The notes under the pieces: generated by a model
Databases searched by the model: none
What the model saw: only the letters and a program-made list of their open reading frames with translations
What the model was told of the DNA's origin: nothing
Shown here: positions 22,462-34,063 of the stretch, in pieces
How the letters are laid out: each line of letters opens with the position of its first letter
How positions within the stretch are numbered: the stretch's first letter is position 1
Source: Quercus robur
Lineage: Eukaryota; Streptophyta; Magnoliopsida; Fagales; Fagaceae
Reading direction: 5' to 3'
NCBI RefSeq assembly: GCF_932294415.1
Contig: NC_065535.1
Location: forward strand, 9,977,282 to 10,041,281
Length of the DNA: 64,000 nt
Translations under genes and position numbers: made by a program

Positions 22462-23572
22462 CTTTTGTTGGAGAAAAAAACTATTGTTCTGTAATGGGGT
22501 GTTTGAGAAATTGAGAATTTAATACAAGAACACAAGGTGAGAGGTAGAGACATGGAACACATTAGCTGGCCATGTTTAAGAGCAGTCATTATAAATTCTA
22601 AAACCAAAACTCTTTTTAAACATTTTTTTTAATAATTTTCTATAAGCAAAGTCAAGTACATCACAAATAAACTTGTGATTTGGTTGTTCAGTTGTTGGAT
22701 GGTTGTTATATAGTTTGAATGTATGATTGGACATCCATCTGGCATCTAACAAATGAAATTTGGTAGATGATTAATTTTTATATAATACCACTTTTATTTA
22801 TAATTTGATCAATAATTTGCTTATAATTTCCATCAAACAATTGAAATTTGGGGTTAATAAACTTAATATCACAAAAGATTCTTCTTCTAGGTACTGCCTA
22901 GTTGCTTTCATAGACCAGGTCTATACCTAATTTGTATTGTTAAGTCTCATAACTAACCGACTCTATAGCTGCAACAATCTTGACATTTAGGAATCAAAAT
23001 TAGCACAACAAAATGACAAATGTTCTTTTGTGCAATTGTGTATATACATCGAAAATATTTCATGCATCCAATATATATATCCTCCTCATAGTCGTGTTGT
23101 TAGACCCATACACTGAGGCAGAATGAATGTCATATACTCATATGCATAAAATAATAACTGATATACATCGTGCCTTCTAGAAATTGGGAAAATCAACCCA
23201 AGCATCAATTCTTGTTTAATGTAATCAACACATTGTAACAGGACGTGTTTAGTTTACAAATTCTAATGGCTCAAAAGGACTAGTTAGAAAAAAGGCTGAA
23301 GATATGGAGCCTCATCATTTTTCAGATTTGATTCCTTGGAAAATACAGCATGTCAAGAAAATAAAACAAATAAAGATAATTCAAGAAATGTGAGAAACCC
23401 AAATCATGCAAGTAACAATTAATCATAAACAAAATGGAATTTTCGACATTTGTGTTAACTTTGGAGGTGGCTTTAGCCTAAAACATGTGCTCCACCTAAA
23501 AAATCCAAGGGCAGCAAAATTGCAGGGCTGCACTTCTCCCACGCTTTTCCTAAAAGTGGATGTTTCAAAGCT
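22462..23572. other. Intergenic between small gene and RER1
   Basis: AT-rich. It holds the likely promoter of the small minus-strand gene and the 3' flank of RER1. No repeat or gene recognised. Confidence 0.4.
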
Positions 23573-26235
23573 TCAGTCCACTATGCGACCTTTACTTGTA
23601 GCGGACTTCTTCCCAGTATACCTCTGTCAAAAGTCAAAAGCAACAGAGAAGTTACAAAATGTCACTGCGAGGCCTAAAAGAGGAACCACCTGCCACCACA
23701 TATTTCAAAATAAAATGCTATATAACACGGATGGAAGAAGGCACAGCTCTCACCTGCTTTCCAATGCTGAACGGGACATATCTATACTTAATCATGTGCA
23801 TAATTTGGCGCTTCATTGTGAGGACAAACAGCACAACCCAATAACAAAGCAGTATAGGCCAGAAAACAGGGACATCAAACACAGAAAAGAAGGTCATCAG
23901 AAACGCCACACAGAAAGCTTTAGTGATGGAATACCTGAAACCACAAAACCAAGAGAAATAACTCATTTTTTAAGCCTCCATTAAGAGACACAGAAATTCT
24001 CTGACAGTAAGATTTGTTAAACAGATTGGGGAAGCACACAATACCAACTCTAAAAAAGAAACCTTATCTCAACTACTGGAGTCAGTTACGTTAATTATTG
24101 TTCGCTACTGACCTCACTTTATAATTACATATTCACATCATGATCCATCATGTCTCTTCTCACAGCTTCTATTTGGTCTTTTCCTTGGGTAGACCACGTA
24201 AGAACGAAAGAGATCTATAGCTATATAACAGGCTCCCTCATATTGATAGTTTTGTAACTTGTTCCAGTAAAGTATGAGGTTAAAAACAGTTTCTAACAAG
24301 TAACAAGTGAAACTAATCCAATGTCCAAATGTCTCTAATTTGTGACTGTAAAGGATTAGTTATGGATGCCAGAAGTACCAGCAAAAGGATTAAGAATAAA
24401 CCAACAATTTCTAAAAACAATAATTATAGCTTTTTGGTAAGTGACAACTAAAACTGATATGAAGAAAGCATGTAACGAACTTCTACCAACCAAATAAAAT
24501 GAGATGCATATATTTGCATCCATGCACTTGAAATTAGCAGAAAACACTATTAAAAATAATCAAGTACTTGTTTGATGACAAATTATATTCATATAGTCCA
24601 CTTCCACACAGCAGCAGAGTTCAAAAAGAATTGGACTACACGAAACTTCTATCAAAAGCTCTGTTCTCTCTTGATCACGCTTCCCAAAGTACAGGATGTG
24701 AAAAGCAGCACAGAGTTCAACTTTTGCAACAATCAATCACTCTAGTCAATGAACACCATACAATTTCTGAACTATCTTCCACAAAACAAGTCATGTACTA
24801 ATATACACAGGTGATTATGAAGGAGAAAATATAGACAAGGCAACATCCAACTGTAACTAAGACCTGCTTTTCTCTTTGATCCAACCTAACTGTTTGTACA
24901 GTAGTTGTTCAAATGAAGGGGGAAAAAACTTGATTCAGATGTCCCTTTTACTTTTAGCTTTCTCAGAATTTTGATGGATGAGCATAAAAGGCCATCATCC
25001 ACTCTCTTTAACATCTGATAAAAATCACTCAAAACTTATCATACTTGATGTCTAAGTAAAATACCTCCGCAGTTGACAAGAATGACCCACTACTACAATC
25101 TCACTTTGCAAAATTGAATTGTAATCAATTCTGAGACATAGGGACAAGATGACACGAAGCTCCTCAATAAATTAATGAATTAAATGGTCAATCAACTGAC
25201 TTATATTACATGAAAATGTTAGTTGAGTCGATTCCTCTAGCCTGGTCCTAGACTTCTAGTGTTACATGTTGCAAGATAACCAGACTAATAACAGAAAACA
25301 GAAAGACAAACATCACAAAATAACAGTTCAGCATATGATGATCATGCATACCCCTCACAATTGAGATCAGAAAATTAGAGTGAAATGAATACTAATAAAC
25401 CTGCAATGCCTTCTTTTTTCTTCAGATAAGTGATAAACTCACAATGTCAAAAAGTTGAGCAGTTGGTGATTTTGAAATTTTAAGGTTCAAATGGCACCTT
25501 CCTCCTAAAATAAAATAAAAGCAACAAAACTGTACTTCTCAAGGAATCAACCACTAGTCTTTAATGTATTAGATTATTAAACTTCACAAAAATTTTGGGA
25601 CCAAGGCCTTGTTTTTGTTGTTATTGTAAACTCTATAAAAATGGTGTAGTTTAATCAAATACAAGTTCTATTAATAGAAAGAAGTGGCATTCCTCCTTTC
25701 TAAACCAGATCTTAATATAGTGTAATTTGACAAGGAGAGGTTATTGCTTGATTTTGGCCTTCAGTCATAAACCAATTGAGAATCAGCTAGAAACCACTTT
25801 AAGATCATACTCTCAAGATAATTAATGCAACAAAAGAAGTGAAATCATTCACAAAAATAGTCCTCACAAGGGATCCTTAGATTACCAGAACTTAAACTCA
25901 GGAAGGCGGCGCACAAATGGCCTGAACTCATCTGAGCCTTTTGTTGGCAAAGAAGCCCCATCCAAGACTTCAAGCTCTGGATCAATCTTAGGTGACAGAA
26001 ACCCAATCAATAGATTCAAGATGTAAATCCCAAGGCCATATGATACAATGTAAAATCCCTGAACATAGTAAACCCGCAACATGTAAATTGCCGCAACAGC
26101 AAGAGTTCCCAGCCATCGCTGGACCATGTGAGGAGTGGACCGATCCAAATAGTACTGAAACATCCTCGTGAAATCATTTCTCAACTTGGCAAGAGGCGCC
26201 ACTGCAGAGGCAGCATCACCCCCAACTCCTTCCAT
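23573..26235 (-). CDS. RER1: RER1, Golgi-to-ER retrieval receptor (193 aa)
   Basis: Exons 26235-25886, 23934-23754 and 23623-23573 have GT-AG borders and matching phases, joining to 193 aa, the normal RER1 length. RER1 sits in the cis-Golgi membrane and returns escaped ER membrane proteins through COPI vesicles. Visible features: an N-terminal cytosolic part with [14 protein letters not shown], hydrophobic segments around [22 protein letters not shown], a loop with LSPKIDPE, then the highly conserved second pair ([32 protein letters not shown]), and a Lys-rich C-terminus ([11 protein letters not shown]) that fits COPI binding. A 1.95-kb intron separates exons 1 and 2. A 5'UTR intron precedes the ATG. 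Confidence 0.95.
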
Positions 26236-26906
26236 TAGATATTACTCTTTAAATAATCCCCTGCAGATCCAAAGCACCAAAAGCAATAAATTGATTAAAT
26301 TTTAGGCTTTCTGCCACCAAAAGATGCCCAAAAAAAATCACACTCCATTCAAAAACCCGAGACAACAAACCAAATGTAAAAAAGTCTTAAGACCCCATTT
26401 CAGATCTCATTCTTGCCATTGCTTTGGCAGTCAAATAATATGAATTCAAACTATAGTTTTAGTTTTCTGGGTCACATCACATGTTAATTCACATTTCACA
26501 ATTATTTCATGTCCAATCCTATTTTCTCAGTAACCAATAAGCATATTGCCCTTCTTCACATTCAACATCAAAGAATAACTAAAAACTCAAAACATCATTG
26601 GTTTCACTTCCCAAAACCATGAAACATTCTATTATCATCATTCCTAAGATATTGTTAGTTTCTTACCTTAAATACAACTAACCCTAACAAAACTTTCCCT
26701 TAAAAAAAAAAAAAAAATCCAAATATCCTAGAAATAATCTTTCCATATAAAATTAATTAAAATATGGTAACAAAGACAAAAAGCAATATAATAAATAACA
26801 TTAAGGTTTTTGTAACAAACATAAACATTAAGACATCAAAGATAGCCAAAAAAGGAAAGGAAAGTGAATGAAAAGAGAGAAAGAAACAAAGCAGAAACTC
26901 ACCTTC
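26236..26906 (-). other. 5'UTR intron and leader of RER1
   Basis: On the minus strand an AAG|GTGAGT donor at about 26903 and a CTGCAG acceptor at about 26262 bracket a roughly 640-bp intron, leaving a short leader before the ATG at 26235. The upstream leader or promoter is probably at 26904-27130. Splice sites were read by eye. Confidence 0.55.
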
Positions 26907-27950
26907 AAAAAAAAAGAGCAGTTTATAGATCAGATGAGATTGTTTTTTTAATAAATGGTGAGGAGATCTATTGCCTAAGTATCGTCCATGGGTTTTCCAA
27001 GAGCTCAGCTGTTTTTGTTTTTGTTTTCAACTTTTCAAACAGAAGAGAGAACATTCGCCTAGACATGTCACACGGTTATCATGCGTATAGTTTCAAAACG
27101 CACCGTTTTGTTCCGTATATTTTCAAACGGCCCCAAGTTGTTTTTTTTTTTTTTTTTGGGAAATTATATTTTTTAAATTAAATATTGTGAATGGTAACAA
27201 ATTAATTAGAGCCTATAATTTAAAAAGTTTAGACTAAACCACATATTTTAAAATTTTACATATTAATCATCTAGAGTTTTGTAACACAATTAAAATATCA
27301 TCGTATTTTTAATAAATATATTTAAAATTCAACTCTCACATCATTTCACAGAATTAACAAAAAAAACTTTGAAAATCTCATTTAAGCCATATATTAATAA
27401 TAATAAAATATCGTATTATCTGGGGATTAGCATGCTATAAAAATAATATAAAAATAGACTAATAACCTAATAATTTAGCAAACACAAACAAATGCACAAC
27501 TTTTTCCACAACTCTCGTCGTCACAAATTATGTTATGAAAGTGACTAACAACCAGTCACTTGTAACAAAAGTTGTTAATTTGTTGGTTGCCTCATATAGC
27601 TCCATTGAGTATTTGAGTGCCACGATTTTCCTTTTTTTCTGTTTTAGTTGCTTAGCTGGCCCTTTCCGCTCTTCCTTTGCCTCATGAAAGTCTTTGAATA
27701 ACATATAACACCAAAAGCGTGTGACGATCAAGATTTGAATTGCATACTACGCAGCCAAATTTGTTGAATACTTTCATGTTTATCTTGTTTTGATAAAGGG
27801 CTTCTATAAGCTTCGACTGGTTTGTGTTCTGTTCAATTTGTTCATACTCATTTAATTGCAATTTACAAGGATATTTATTGCATAATGCTAATATATAACA
27901 GCAAATTACATGACCAATAACTTGACCATACTCCCAAAAAACAAACAAAT
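26907..27950. other. RER1 promoter side and AT-rich spacer
   Basis: 27000-27130 is richer in GC and contains short repeats such as AACGCACCGTTTTG; it is the presumed RER1 promoter. 27150-27950 is AT-rich with nothing recognised. Confidence 0.35.
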
Positions 27951-28527
27951 ATGGCTCAGGAACATGGTCATCAACTATCTTATGCCCTCCTCTTCCTCTT
28001 CTTTTTCCTTCTTGTGTCCACTGGTATGCATCATCAATATATTCCTACTTTCCTCATTGATTCTTCCGAATGCAACTGTTAATGATTCCTCTTATGGTAA
28101 AAAGGAAGATAACTATTTTGCCTCAATAACCAAGTACAAGGACGTAATGTTTTTCATAGATTTGACATGATATGTTGCGATTAGTTTGGTGCATAATAAG
28201 AGTGATGTCAATGGTGGACTTAGGTGAAGTGATGTTACTTCAATCACAACAAATCATGTTAACTAGTCGTGAAAATAGTGTCTTGAACATTAAACGATTT
28301 GTCTTTGGGGATGCTGAGATGCCTATGCCATAATTTATTTGTCTGTTGGTATGCAGAGATGCTTATGGTGGAAGGAAACGTTTGCAAGAGGCGAAGCAAA
28401 ACATGGACAGGGTTTTGTGGAAACTCTGGACACTGTAACAGCCAGTGCAGGATCTGGAGGGTGCGCAACATTGAACTTGTCACGCCCAATTTCCAGGATT
28501 TGCTTGCTTCTGTTACTTCACATGTTG
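27951..28527 (+). pseudogene. Defensin-like gene fossil
   Basis: 27951-28023 encodes a signal-peptide-like stretch (Leu/Phe-rich core) ending at a donor-like CTG|GTATG. 28355-28527 is a cysteine-rich exon after a GCAG acceptor. It begins with the plant defensin pattern (Cys, then a Trp-Gly-Cys step and a paired Cys) and its end has the closing CFC...C pattern typical of gamma-thionin defensins. The cysteine-rich exon is broken, with about two breaks, so this is treated as a decayed copy. The two-exon layout (signal peptide, then mature domain) is that of plant defensin genes. Confidence 0.7.
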
Positions 28528-29681
28528 ATCAAGAATCAACTACTAAAGTGACATCCTCGGCTTTAAGTTTCATATATCAAGCACTTTATATAGTTATATC
28601 ATGTAGAAGAAAACTACTGGTACCACAATACCACTGCGTGCCTAGTGTCCACTATAAGTCATCCATGACACTTACAAGTTGCAACTATCCTCTATGTTAC
28701 TGTTGCTTTGATGTCTACTAACAAAAAGATTATACTATATTACTACTACTGTCACTGCTGTTTTATTCTTCCCTGCTATTACCCATTTCACTCATTTTAT
28801 CTAAATGGAAATCCATTTATCTGGAAAAAAGAATAAGGAAATTCGTTTCCAAGAAAAACTGAAATACTAATTCCTAAAAAGATCACATATAGGACCTACT
28901 GGTGCAAGGGAACAGACAGAAAAATAGCTTCAAGGTCCAAAGCACAAACAGAAACAGGAGACAATCAACCAAAGCAAGACATTGGCTTACATAAACAGCT
29001 GAGAGGTTGATACCACCCTTGTAGACTGTAGCAGCTCTCATCCAGTATCATCCATATCCACCTTATCCAATATCTCCCTTCCTATTACCCTGATAAACAG
29101 TACATACAGCTAGCTACATATATATATATATATATATATAAATTTTAAAACATCTTTCAGATGAAGTCCAAGTTTTTAGCTTTAACAATCATAATCCCAA
29201 ATTTATAAACTTATTTCAATTCAAAGCCTGTATAAATCTCCGTAACTCATTTCTATTATCCTGGGTAATAACAGAGTAGAGAAAAACTGAAAACCATTTA
29301 CCAAACTCTACGCTTCACCTAGAGTTTGTTCATAAATCAATTTGGTCGCCATTAAACAAAGATGGGTAGCCAGACAAAGTTCCAGTTAGAATAAGAAAGT
29401 GATTATCACAAAATGAAAACCACTTAACTAGATGAAATAAAAAGTTTATTTTTTATACCTTTTATCATTAGTTTTCTCTACTTCGGAAATGAATAAGATA
29501 GATATAAAGGTAACGAGCGTTTCAAATTGAAATGATTTCTTAAGTTTGAGAAAATTAGAAACCTATCACTCTAGACATATCCAGAAACACATAACACGCA
29601 ATTTCATTCAGAACAAGGTCTACAACATAGAATTCACAAAAACAAAAAACAAAAACTTAAAACTCAATATCTGGTAATTGA
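28528..29681. other. Intergenic; (TA)n microsatellite, no gene
   Basis: A (TA)n run lies at 29117-29142. The part next to 29682 is the 3' flank of the bL31 gene. No further feature recognised. Confidence 0.4.
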
Positions 29682-30187
29682 CTACTTCTTTTTCCCTCCT
29701 TTGGGGGAAATGGATTTGCGCTTACTGGGTAGCACAATCTCTCCTTTGAGCACAGGAATCTCCATGATTCCCGCAATCTCACCATACTTCCTACGGAACT
29801 TCTCGACCTGGTCATCATCGAGGAGCAGCGCCGACCGGTTGCCGAGGTAAAAGGGGTGGTTTCCCGACCACACTTCCACCGTGTACTCCTTCTGGGTCCC
29901 ACCCGTTGTCATCACCAGCTCACCATTGCAGTACACCTTTGCTTCCTCGTGGAATTGCGGGTGTATGTCTTTCTTCCTGCACGTCACCACATTTGGGTAA
30001 TTCCCACTTGTTGCTGTTCCAACTTTTCCTCTGGTTACCTGAAAATTGAAACAAAATAGAGATTTGTGAAATAAAAGGCAGTAAAAATTTTGGTAGTGGA
30101 AAGGGAGAGAGTGTTGAGGATTTTTGCCTTGTTGATAGGAAGAAAGGGTTTTCCTTGGAGGAACGTGTTGGGTAGGCTTAGAGCCAT
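29682..30187 (-). CDS. RPL31: Plastid 50S ribosomal protein bL31 (138 aa)
   Basis: Exon 1 is 30187-30128 (20 codons, start MALSLPNTFLQGKPF) and exon 2 is 30038-29682. The bL31 domain starts at VVTCRKKDIHPQFHEEAK and holds the family's SGNHPFYLGN motif, then a plant-specific C-terminal tail ending GGKKK. The N-terminus is Ser/Thr-rich and non-acidic, fitting a short plastid transit peptide. The intron (30039-30127, 89 nt) ends in TTTTCAG, but the only donor that keeps the frame is AAG|GCAAAA, a GC-AG intron. Reading straight through without splicing meets a stop at the acceptor, so splicing is needed. The gene is nuclear, and its product acts in the plastid large ribosomal subunit. Confidence 0.9.
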
Positions 30188-32378
30188 TTCTTTCTCTCTG
30201 TGTTTGTTTGTGGGAAATGGGTGATGAAGCTTTTGTTTTGTGATGGATATGAGAATACGAAATTACTTTTAAGCCACTTCTTTTTCTCTATTTTTTCTTC
30301 TTTTGGGTTAAAATTTGTTTGGGTCAAATGGGTTCAAATTTCACATTGAAAACAAATCAGTATTTTGGACCAACAGTTATTAAAGAAAAAACAATGGGCC
30401 TAAATGTTGAGTTCGGTAGAGACAGATCTAATCCAAGCCCGACCAAGTTTGCTTCTATTTGTGGGCCTTATTAAAACCTGGCCACCACTGTTTCAAATAC
30501 ATTTAGGGTTGATCTCGGGCTATAAAAATAAGAAGAAGAAGAAGAAGACTTATTGCTCCTATATACAGTGTTGGGCTAAGAGTCGGGTTCTATTACATAG
30601 ACCTAAAAACGTCACTTTGGGTTTTAAATTTTTAAGTCAGTCTACGGGCCTGGTATTGCTTTCATTGTAAGTTGTAACCCAACCTTCTTGCAGATGAACT
30701 ACTGAAAAAAAAAAAAAAATCCTATAGCAGTTCTAAATCCTAATAAAACAGAAGTCCATTGTGTAATTTGTCTTCTAATAGACTAATAGTGATTGGTTGA
30801 GATTGGTTGAGTGATGAGTTTGAGAGACTGTCACCCGATACAAAGCCAAGCTCTCTATCATTGATCAGCTGTCATACATTCATTTGTGACAACTCAATTG
30901 ACACGTACCAAGTACTTGGTACATCTCACTCCCAATATAATGGACTCCTATACATTAATTAACTTCCTTGAATTTTTAACGTGTGAGAAATGAATTCTAT
31001 GAATTTGGAAAGAGACTTATTGAAAGTGAAACTATCCATTTACTAGTCATCTTATGATCTATTGATAGAACATGTGGAATGCATAGAAATTTTTGGCCAC
31101 GAGACTTAGAAATTCTTATCAGGAAATAAATAGATACTGAAAAGGTTGAAACTTGAAACTCTAAAAATATTTATAAAAAAAATAAAACAGCATAAACGAA
31201 AAAGAAAAACCACATGTATGCATTTAAAGGAAAAAATTTATACACCCACCGTTGGAAGTTTTTCTCTTCTTTAGCTTTAGCTCCAGCTTCACAATAAAGG
31301 TCAGTAAATATATACAATCACCGTTTCCTTCTGTTTTTTCTCTCTACTCTCTTGAGCCATTACTACAATTCAAACTTCCCCATTCACTCATCTCACCCAC
31401 CACTCTAAACCTCACATAAATTTATTCCTTTACTTTTTCTTTTCTAGCTTATATTACATGCGGGAGGGAGGAGTTACCATTTTGAACTGTGCAAGCTGTG
31501 GAGTGTGGACTACACAAAAATGTGATAAAGTTGAGTTATAAGAATGAGAAACATAGTTTTGAGTTATGAATCAAACAAGAAGTTTTGGGTTTTGGGTTTT
31601 TGATGAGATAGAGTTTTGAGACATGAGTGATGAGAGTACACACTCACCCATCACCATTTTAGTTGGAAAACCTGGCCACCACCGTTTCAAATACATGTAG
31701 GATTGATTTTGGGCTATAAAAATAAGACTTATTGCTCCTATATACAGTGTTGGGCTAAGAGTCCGGTTCTATTACGTAGGCCTAAAAACGTCACTTTGGG
31801 TTTTAAATTTTGAAGTCTGCGGGCCTGGTATTGCTTGTAAGTTGTAACCCAACCTTCTTGCGATAAAAAATCCCATCGCAGTTTATTTAATGATCGTTCT
31901 AATCCTCTTTTTTTTTTTCTTTTTTTCTTTTTTTTTCTTTTTTTTGAGAAACAACCCCCTTGGGCTAATAATTTATTAATGCATCCTCAAAAGATCAAGT
32001 TGCTAAACATCAAAAATATCTGGAGGAACACAGAAGTCCCATGTGTAATTTGTCTTCTAATAGACTAATAGTTATTGGTCCCATGTTCCTTGATTTTTTT
32101 ACTTTGGTTCTACTCTCCTACTGCCAACTTTTTCTGTTTTTATTTTTTTAATACCATGTTAAAAATTTGTAAAAATAAAAAAAAGGTACACAATACTAGA
32201 AGAATCAGATATCGATCTGGTTACGAAAGATGCCAACCAAAGGTGCTCAACAAAATCAGGAACACAATCTCAAATTCTCAACATCCATCCTAAGATCTAC
32301 TGGAAATCTAGAATAAAAAACTGCATTGAGTTTTTACTTTTTTAGTAGAATATTTTTAGCTTTGTCCTGGATATATAT
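30188..32378. repeat. Diverged direct duplication, 1.2 kb apart
   Basis: About 30470-30800 and 31665-32075 are direct copies (shared TATACAGTGTTGGGCTAAGAG, AACGTCACTTTGGGTTTTAAA and TAATTTGTCTTCTAATAGAC). The second copy carries an extra piece at about 31890-32030 with a T/C-rich run. The first contains a (GAA)n run at 30529-30548. The segment between, 30810-31660, has no recognised gene; 31230-31450 is pyrimidine-rich like a 5'UTR but has no open frame. Confidence 0.6.
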
Positions 32379-33073
32379 CCGTGGCGGAGCCAGGAATTTA
32401 GGTCGGGGCAAGATTAAAAGATAAGATTGAAAGTAAAAATTTAATCTAAAAAAATTAATCAATATTAATAACAAAATAAATAAACTACTATATTATAATG
32501 TAATTGTCATACAGAATCTAACATAAAATGTAAACTTTAATTTATTTTTTTACACCTAGCTTATTTTACTCAATTGCCCTTGATAATTTTTCATATTTTG
32601 GAACCCCTGCATGATTTCTTTATACTCAATAGTCTTAAATATATTTTTCTCAATATATGTGACTAAGCAATCATTCATCTATTAATCTCCTATTTGATTA
32701 CGTAATTGATTTTTAACTATATTCATTGCCGAAAAAGCTATTTCAACAATAACTGTTGCAACTAGTAAAATCAATGCCAAAATCATTAATGAGTAAACTA
32801 ATAAATATGAAACATCTTTTTTTTATTTTTTTTTAATCATTATCAAGTGGGACCCATTGTTTTATATTATAGTTGGACGTTTTTGTTTTTAAAAGTCCAT
32901 CAAGCTACTGTGTAGTGTGTCCAGACTCTTATCTTATTCAATGTAGAGATTTTTTTTTTTAATCATTATTTTTTTTTTTTGAGAAACTTTTTAATCATTA
33001 TTAAATGGGACTCATTGGTTTTATATATTAGAATGGTAGTAGGAAGAGAAGTCTACTTAGAAAAGGTATCGTT

Positions 33074-33110
<37 letters not shown>

Positions 33111-33212
33111 TCTTTTGTGTCAAGGGGGCAAATAAGGCATTTTAGGTCATTATAATATTATAAGTAAAAAAATTTGAAAGTTCAGAGGGAGGGCCCCCAC
33201 CCTCCGCCCCTG
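32379..33212. mobile_element. Non-autonomous hAT element A
   Basis: The left end CCGTGGCGGAGCCAGGAATTT and the right end, CAGGGGCGGAGGGTGGGGG on the minus strand, are typical hAT termini (CAGTGGCGGAGCC...). It is flanked by ATATATAT at 32371-32378 and 33213-33220 (8 bp, as hAT makes; low complexity weakens this). It has no transposase. 834 bp. Confidence 0.8.
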
Positions 33213-33266
33213 ATATATATATATATATATATATATATACATGCTTCACAAAATGATTATTGGGAG

Positions 33267-33340
33267 CACGGTCAGAGCTAAGAATTTTTGTTTGGAGGTC
33301 AAGTTGCAACTCTAATATATTTATTAAGACAACTCAATCT

Positions 33341-33378
<38 letters not shown>

Positions 33379-34055
33379 GTTTTTTTTATTATGTGCACAC
33401 TTTTTTATTTGATAAGTTATATATACACACGCCAAAAAACAACAAAAAGAACTTAGTAATTTCAATCAAAATTATATTTGGTGGCAATCTTACATAAAAT
33501 AAAATTCATTTTTACTATTTTTATAGTGAAATTCTTAAAAAATTACAAATTATCAAATTTTATACTAAAGTAAATAAAAAATCTTTCAATTGAACTAATG
33601 AAATTTTCAAAAATATGAATAAGCCAAAACTTGAAGGAATAAGTTAGGTTTCAAACATATTTGAAGTTATTTTGCTCTAACCCATTATGTAGTAACTAAA
33701 GAGACATTTTATGTATAGTTTTAGTAACATTATTTTTTTAATGAATCAATGACTTGTTAATTGCCACATAACTGGTTGAAAAGAATATGATTCAAATATG
33801 TTTGGTACCAAACTTTATCAAATATTTAACAGATATAAGAACATATTTTACAATAAAAAATAAAATTGTAAAAAACAATGTTATGTCTTTATAATTATTA
33901 GACCAATTTTTTTAAGAGTATTATTAGATTAAATCAAATATTGAGGAGGGCCATTTTTTAGACTAAATTTTAAAAATATTAAAATAATTATATATATTTA
34001 AAAAAAAATTTTCAAATGGGGGATGCCCCCACCCTTACACATTGCTACGCCACTG
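33267..34055. mobile_element. Non-autonomous hAT element B
   Basis: Ends CACGGTCAGAGCTAAGAATTT and, on the minus strand, CAGTGGCGTAGCAATG. It is flanked by ATTGGGAG (33259-33266) and ATTGGGAC (34056-34063), an 8-bp target duplication with one mismatch. 789 bp, no transposase. It lies 54 bp from element A and is more diverged at its left end, so probably older. Confidence 0.75.
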
Positions 34056-34063
34056 ATTGGGAC

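Noticed and set aside
23406-23984. 192-aa open frame on the plus strand
   Set aside because: It runs antisense over RER1 exons 2 and 3, whose conserved protein is on the minus strand; it has no family features.
31230-31660. Possible gene leader (pyrimidine-rich, 5'UTR-like)
   Set aside because: No open frame or splice sites follow; left as unassigned.
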